Below, in pieces: positions 9,801-11,883 of a stretch of 11,883 bases of DNA (positions are counted from its first letter, which is position 1; the number at the start of each line of letters is the position of its first letter). The stretch covers positions 1 to 11,883 of the forward strand of contig CAZTGE010000132.1 in the NCBI GenBank assembly GCA_964612995.1, in the 5' to 3' direction. Under the pieces are notes generated by a model that saw only the letters and a list, made by a program, of their open reading frames with translations, did no database searches and had not been told where the DNA came from. This DNA is from SLQH01 sp964612995. Lineage in GTDB: Bacteria; Planctomycetota; UBA11346. The translations under genes were made by a program, and so were the position numbers.

Positions 9801-11793
9801 CGAGAACGAACGGCTCGAGACCAAGGCCGAGGAGCTCGAGGTGGCCCGGAAGCGGATCCGCGAGCTCGAGCAACGCATTGAGACGGCCGAGAGCGAGAAG
9901 GCCGAAGCGATGGAGGTGGTGCTCTCCGGCAAGGAGGTGATCGCCCTGCTCAACGACAAGGAGCAGAAGGTCACCCGCGAACGCGATGAACTGGCCAGGC
10001 GGGCCGAAGGGCTCGAGGCGCGGCTGAATCAGATCCAGACCCGGATGGAGAAGGCCGAGAGTGCAGCGACCGGCTTGGGTGAGAGCCTGTCCGAAGTGGT
10101 TCAGGCGATCGCCCAGCAGTCGCCGGACCTCGATGAGCTGCCCGATCTCGAGTCCAGCCGGGTCGAGATGGAGGTCGCGCTCTCCGAGCTGCCCGGTGAC
10201 GACCAGCAGGACGTGCCCGTGCGCGAGGACATCAGCGACGATCTGCTCGCCGCGGGGACCGGCATCGTCGAGGCGCTCGGCGAGCGCAGCCTGGCTTTGG
10301 CCAAGGGGCTCAAGCAGGCGCGGGATCAGCTGGCCCAGGCCCAGGAGGAGCAGGTGCAGCAGGTCGAGAGCCTCGCGGCGCAGAAGCAGGAGGCCGAGGC
10401 GCGGGTGGCCGAGCTCGAGAAGGCGGAAGCCCGCCTCGCTTCGGTCAAGCAGGAGAACGAGGAGCTGTCCGGGCTGCTGGCGAGCAAGAACGCCGATCTG
10501 AGCACGGCGCGTGACGAGCTCGCCGGCCTGCGTGTCGACCTCAAGGATGCGCAGGCCAGGGGCGAACAGCAGCGCCAGCAGCTCGAGCAGCTGGAGGCCA
10601 AGGCGCAGCGTCTGGCCGCGCTCGAACAGGAATCGGCGCAGGCGCAGAGCGAGGCGGCGACGGTGCGCGCGGCGCAGAAGGAGCTGTGCGAGGCGATCGC
10701 CGGGCTGGCCGAGGATACGGCGGTCAGCCTGCGCGAGTTCAAGCTCGCCGGCAAGAAGGAGACCCAGCGGTTCTCCCGGACCTACGAGAAATTCGAAGAG
10801 GGGGTCGAGAAGGCCAACGGCGGTGGATCGTTGCTGGAGACCGGCCGCTTGCTGGTCGAGCAGCTGCAGATCCACACCGGCGCACTCGGCGACCAACTGC
10901 GGACGATGACGGAGGAAGAGAAGCGCCTCTCGCACATGAATCATGAGCTCCAGGAGCGGCTCGCCGGTATCGAGGCTGGCATCGCCGACCGCGACATGCG
11001 CATCACCGACCTGCAGCAGCAGGTCGAGGAGCTCGGTTCAGAACGCGAGCGGGTGGCGCAGGAGCGCGAGCAGTGGGAGCAGGAGCGCCGCGAGCGCAAG
11101 CGGGCGCTGGCGCAGGCCCGGGCCGAGCTCGAGGAGCTGCGTGCACGTCAGAGCGAGCGCAGTCAGGGCGGCGACTCGCATGCTGCCGAACTGGCTCGCG
11201 AGCTCGAGGCGGCGCGCAGCGCCACCGAACAGGTCGAGGTCGACAAGGCTCGCATCGAAGAGGAGATGAACGCCAAGGTTGCCGGCCTGCAACGACGGCT
11301 CGACGAACTCGCGCGCAGTCTGGAGTCGCGCGATGCGCAGATCGCCGAGATGCAGAGCGCCATCGACGGCGCTGGGGTGGGCCAGGTGCAGATCGATTCG
11401 CTGCAGGACGAGGTCGATCGTCTGCGCAACGAGCTGGCCAGCGAACGCGAACGCATGCGCGAACTCGAGTCACAGGCCGGTGCCGGCGAACCCGGCGCCC
11501 GGACCCTCGAGCGTCTGCAGCAGGAGATCCGCAGCGCCCAGGAGCAGCGAGACGCCCATCTCATTCGGCTGCGCCAGCTGGAGACCGAGGTCGCCGAAGA
11601 GCGTGGGCGCCTGCAGGAGGTCGAGGCCGCGCGCGATGCCCTGCGCAAGGACATGGCCGCGAGGTCGGAGACCCTGCGCAAGGAGATCGCGCAGATGCGC
11701 GAGCGGGCTGAAACCGCCGAGGCCGAGAAGCGCGAGATGCGCGAGGAGCTGGCCGGGCTGCGCGCCAGGGTCAAGGCGCTGAGCGAGGAATAG
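6802..11793 (+). CDS. giant repetitive coiled-coil protein of unknown function (1663 residues)
   Basis: I do not recognise the family. No signal peptide, membrane segment or Walker A motif is visible, so a cytoplasmic structural or scaffold protein is likelier than an SMC/SbcC-type ATPase. Order of parts: an N-terminal region with a basic stretch (about 29-51) and then coiled coil to about 193; three 68-residue A modules (196-263, 386-453, 578-645), each ending in a conserved FFHDF-containing part; B segments between them (264-385, 454-577) sharing GSLSAVD.AEP and a VP..AVP...GDP linker; a leucine heptad run (686-777); further helical repeats related to the B segments (about 790-875, 888-965, 1085-1175, 1294-1370); and a final long coiled coil (about 1370-1663) rich in Glu, Arg, Gln and Ala, ending ALSEE. 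Third-position GC bias and a good GGAGG site support a real, expressed gene. Database hits to SMC or myosin-like proteins would probably reflect coiled-coil composition rather than ancestry. Confidence 0.93.
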   Translation: MSEQNQELPDIDAGLDQMAKETTAAELLKQKGQRAKLKVMKERDLKGFINRALTEIMSGRSDQLDEEERQRIIAESEAKVADLLEKVRRAEAERQASEQQRLAEEQQAAALRERIEALTNQVTEEESASAASEELKQAVAEQQAQVVALTTERDRLQEEVTTAQADVMVIEEDLNNTRNILQTTIEERDKANAINRDLMIHATELVQNVLDLDNTYYNQKHQTENPTDEEADAHAAFFHDFAIGTQVVKTLASDLETLASLRQAPEEPEAEAESPMLSQQLQQLVDQIQSGSLSAVDTAEPLAALCEALGGARERTDAVQRELAGEEGNTVPLTAVPESEGDPGAVLAGSAQVIRQMDAALAAVQARLAEVTQGGKEQERLEDTIRRHMLRSTDLIQGVLGLDNEHYAGRHQEQDPADEDAGAQEAFFHDFEVGAQVIETLRQDLDRLTEMQREKEERAGAPLIEDEHQRTLFEQLTAGSLSAVDVAEPVANLAEAMTGAREEVVALQQAVEGTGVAGGDEHVPVSAVPDADGDPQEVIAGTIKVVRELAAALARERSRVAALQGGAGESEKLEQTMREQMLRSTDLVQGILGLDDRFYEGSHQQQNPADEDANVQEGFFHDFAVCTEVVGDIATDLERLRDLSAELSDKEAGAADRAEAAKTAGAQAAEPQDTGLDAAVAALRSLRGERDRLRTEHEQLSAQHDQLVAEKDGLAIERDQLAEERGGLIGERDELAAEKDGLVIERDQVLAERDRLSGELEQLRKEVGELAGECDRLKADVGSDDEELRDLAETLVVLTRDDDELAAAPEHQVLAESLGQDGGAPTAADAGEAEKDQAGEASGPGDLLRGARSVIDSLGTRNQALRAQVRQLREQLAQTSGNEAEQARELAGALLAVSKRDAELGETPACRELAGDLEPGSGMSTDAEGTGGEDMARILEHARAVIEALGSRNQTLRDRLAVVDGAVAEAGAQARQHEQALSELHEELTAARERMAEMRVENERLETKAEELEVARKRIRELEQRIETAESEKAEAMEVVLSGKEVIALLNDKEQKVTRERDELARRAEGLEARLNQIQTRMEKAESAATGLGESLSEVVQAIAQQSPDLDELPDLESSRVEMEVALSELPGDDQQDVPVREDISDDLLAAGTGIVEALGERSLALAKGLKQARDQLAQAQEEQVQQVESLAAQKQEAEARVAELEKAEARLASVKQENEELSGLLASKNADLSTARDELAGLRVDLKDAQARGEQQRQQLEQLEAKAQRLAALEQESAQAQSEAATVRAAQKELCEAIAGLAEDTAVSLREFKLAGKKETQRFSRTYEKFEEGVEKANGGGSLLETGRLLVEQLQIHTGALGDQLRTMTEEEKRLSHMNHELQERLAGIEAGIADRDMRITDLQQQVEELGSERERVAQEREQWEQERRERKRALAQARAELEELRARQSERSQGGDSHAAELARELEAARSATEQVEVDKARIEEEMNAKVAGLQRRLDELARSLESRDAQIAEMQSAIDGAGVGQVQIDSLQDEVDRLRNELASERERMRELESQAGAGEPGARTLERLQQEIRSAQEQRDAHLIRLRQLETEVAEERGRLQEVEAARDALRKDMAARSETLRKEIAQMRERAETAEAEKREMREELAGLRARVKALSEE
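7387..7590 (+). repeat. A module, copy 1 (residues 196-263)
   Basis: This is the first of three 68-residue modules within the coiled-coil protein. It shows L(V/I)Q..L.LD..Y....HQ, then .P.DE.A, then FFHDF..G.QV...L..DLE. His221 and His239-Asp240 match conserved positions in the other copies. It is the most divergent copy: MIHATELVQ where the others have MLRSTDL(I/V)Q. Confidence 0.85.
7837..7905 (+). repeat. 23-residue helix motif, copy 1 (residues 346-368)
   Basis: VLAGSAQVIRQM..., preceded by an acidic linker ending GDP. All six copies align without gaps over 23 residues, with aliphatic residues at positions 1 or 2, 8, 9, 12 and 23. Confidence 0.6.
7957..8160 (+). repeat. A module, copy 2 (residues 386-453)
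   Basis: Same length as copy 1, 190 residues further on. It has MLRSTDLIQGVLGLDN, HQ at 411-412, PADEDA, and FFHDF at 427-431. Confidence 0.88.
8413..8481 (+). repeat. 23-residue helix motif, copy 2 (residues 538-560)
   Basis: VIAGTIKVVREL..., also preceded by GDP and 192 residues after copy 1. Copies 1 and 2 share a Leu at motif position 16. Confidence 0.6.
8533..8736 (+). repeat. A module, copy 3 (residues 578-645)
   Basis: Same length, 192 residues after copy 2 and closest to it: MLRSTDLVQGILGLDD, HQ at 603-604, PADEDA, and FFHDF at 619-623. It is not followed by a B segment. An Ala/Asp-rich linker leads into the leucine heptads instead. Confidence 0.88.
8857..9132 (+). repeat. leucine heptad run (residues 686-777)
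   Basis: Leucine occupies every seventh residue from L686 to L777, except V749. The repeating unit is roughly LxxERDx. In DNA this is a degenerate 21-base repeat, which suggests growth by slippage or unequal recombination. It should form an uninterrupted, highly charged helix. Confidence 0.8.
9340..9408 (+). repeat. 23-residue helix motif, copy 3 (residues 847-869)
   Basis: LLRGARSVIDSLGTRNQALR... lies after a helix LAETLVVLTRDDDEL and an acidic Gly/Ala linker. It is very similar to copy 4, including the LG.RNQ.LR core. Confidence 0.65.
9613..9681 (+). repeat. 23-residue helix motif, copy 4 (residues 938-960)
   Basis: ILEHARAVIEALGSRNQTLR..., preceded by LAGALLAVSKRDAEL and an acidic Gly-rich linker, as in copy 3. 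Confidence 0.65.
10243..10311 (+). repeat. 23-residue helix motif, copy 5 (residues 1148-1170)
   Basis: LLAAGTGIVEALGERSLALA..., preceded by an acidic linker containing DVPV, which echoes the VPV/VPL of the B-segment linkers. Confidence 0.6.
10831..10899 (+). repeat. 23-residue helix motif, copy 6 (residues 1344-1366)
   Basis: LLETGRLLVEQL... follows a Gly-Gly-Gly-Ser linker. The upstream helix ELCEAIAGLAED resembles ALCEALGGARE before copy 1. This is the most diverged copy. Confidence 0.5.
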
Positions 11794-11839
11794 GCTCCCG
11801 CCTCGCTGCCGATCGGGTGGAAAAGGCGACGTAACTGCT

Positions 11840-11867
11840 CAGACCTTCCTGAAGTTCTTTCTACAAT
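11840..11867 (+). promoter_or_regulatory. weak promoter candidate near the right edge
   Basis: A good -10-like TACAAT (11862-11867) sits in an AT-rich patch after the coiled-coil gene. The best -35 partner at a 16-base spacing is CAGACC (11840-11845), which matches consensus at only three positions. The 90 bases after the coiled-coil stop show no gene and no clear terminator. Confidence 0.25.
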
Positions 11868-11883
11868 TACCACAGAGGACACA

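Noticed and set aside
6703..10944. Minus-strand frames of 653 and 733 codons opposite the coiled-coil gene
   Set aside because: They mirror the plus-strand codon pattern (Glu/Gln/Leu codons read backwards as Leu/Gln-rich) and lack a domain or good start site. High GC leaves few stop codons.
6802..11793. Annotation of the coiled-coil gene as an SMC/SbcC chromosome-segregation ATPase
   Set aside because: There is no Walker A, Walker B or ABC signature at either end. Similarity would come from coiled-coil composition.

Overview
This is a GC-rich stretch of bacterial chromosome. It holds five genes that I consider real. CarB and isocitrate dehydrogenase both read like enterobacterial-type (gammaproteobacterial) proteins. 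Strong third-codon GC bias and clear GGAG-type ribosome binding sites also fit a high-GC proteobacterium, most likely a gammaproteobacterium. The exact lineage cannot be fixed from the sequence alone. High GC fills the non-coding frames with long false reading frames, some above 600 codons, and these were set aside.

Layout. Bases 1-161 carry no gene but hold two stable hairpins downstream of carB. On the minus strand, reading leftwards from about base 5074, are a small two-membrane-segment protein of unknown function (5074-4466), a RadC-family JAMM protein with an unusual N-terminal extension (4466-3537, coupled to its neighbour by a TGATG stop/start overlap), and carB, the large subunit of carbamoyl-phosphate synthetase (3422-162). 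A good sigma70-type promoter lies just before the membrane-protein gene. It is so close that the mRNA may be leaderless. On the plus strand, diverging from that promoter, is icd, NADP-type isocitrate dehydrogenase (5207-6475). After a 326-base gap without a credible gene comes a 1663-residue coiled-coil protein (6802-11793). The last 90 bases contain a possible promoter element and the start of a CACAGAGGA-type sequence.

How the genes work together. carB (pyrimidine and arginine precursors) and icd (TCA cycle) are housekeeping genes with no direct functional link. The membrane protein and RadC look like a translationally coupled pair. carA is not next to carB, where it is commonly found.

The most unusual item is the giant coiled-coil protein. 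It contains three copies of a 68-residue module marked by an FFHDF motif, spaced 190 and 192 residues apart. It also has at least six copies of a 23-residue helical motif, and a run of heptads with leucine (once valine) at every seventh residue from L686 to L777. I see no ATPase motif, signal peptide or membrane segment, so it looks like a cytoplasmic scaffold or filament protein. I do not recognise the family.
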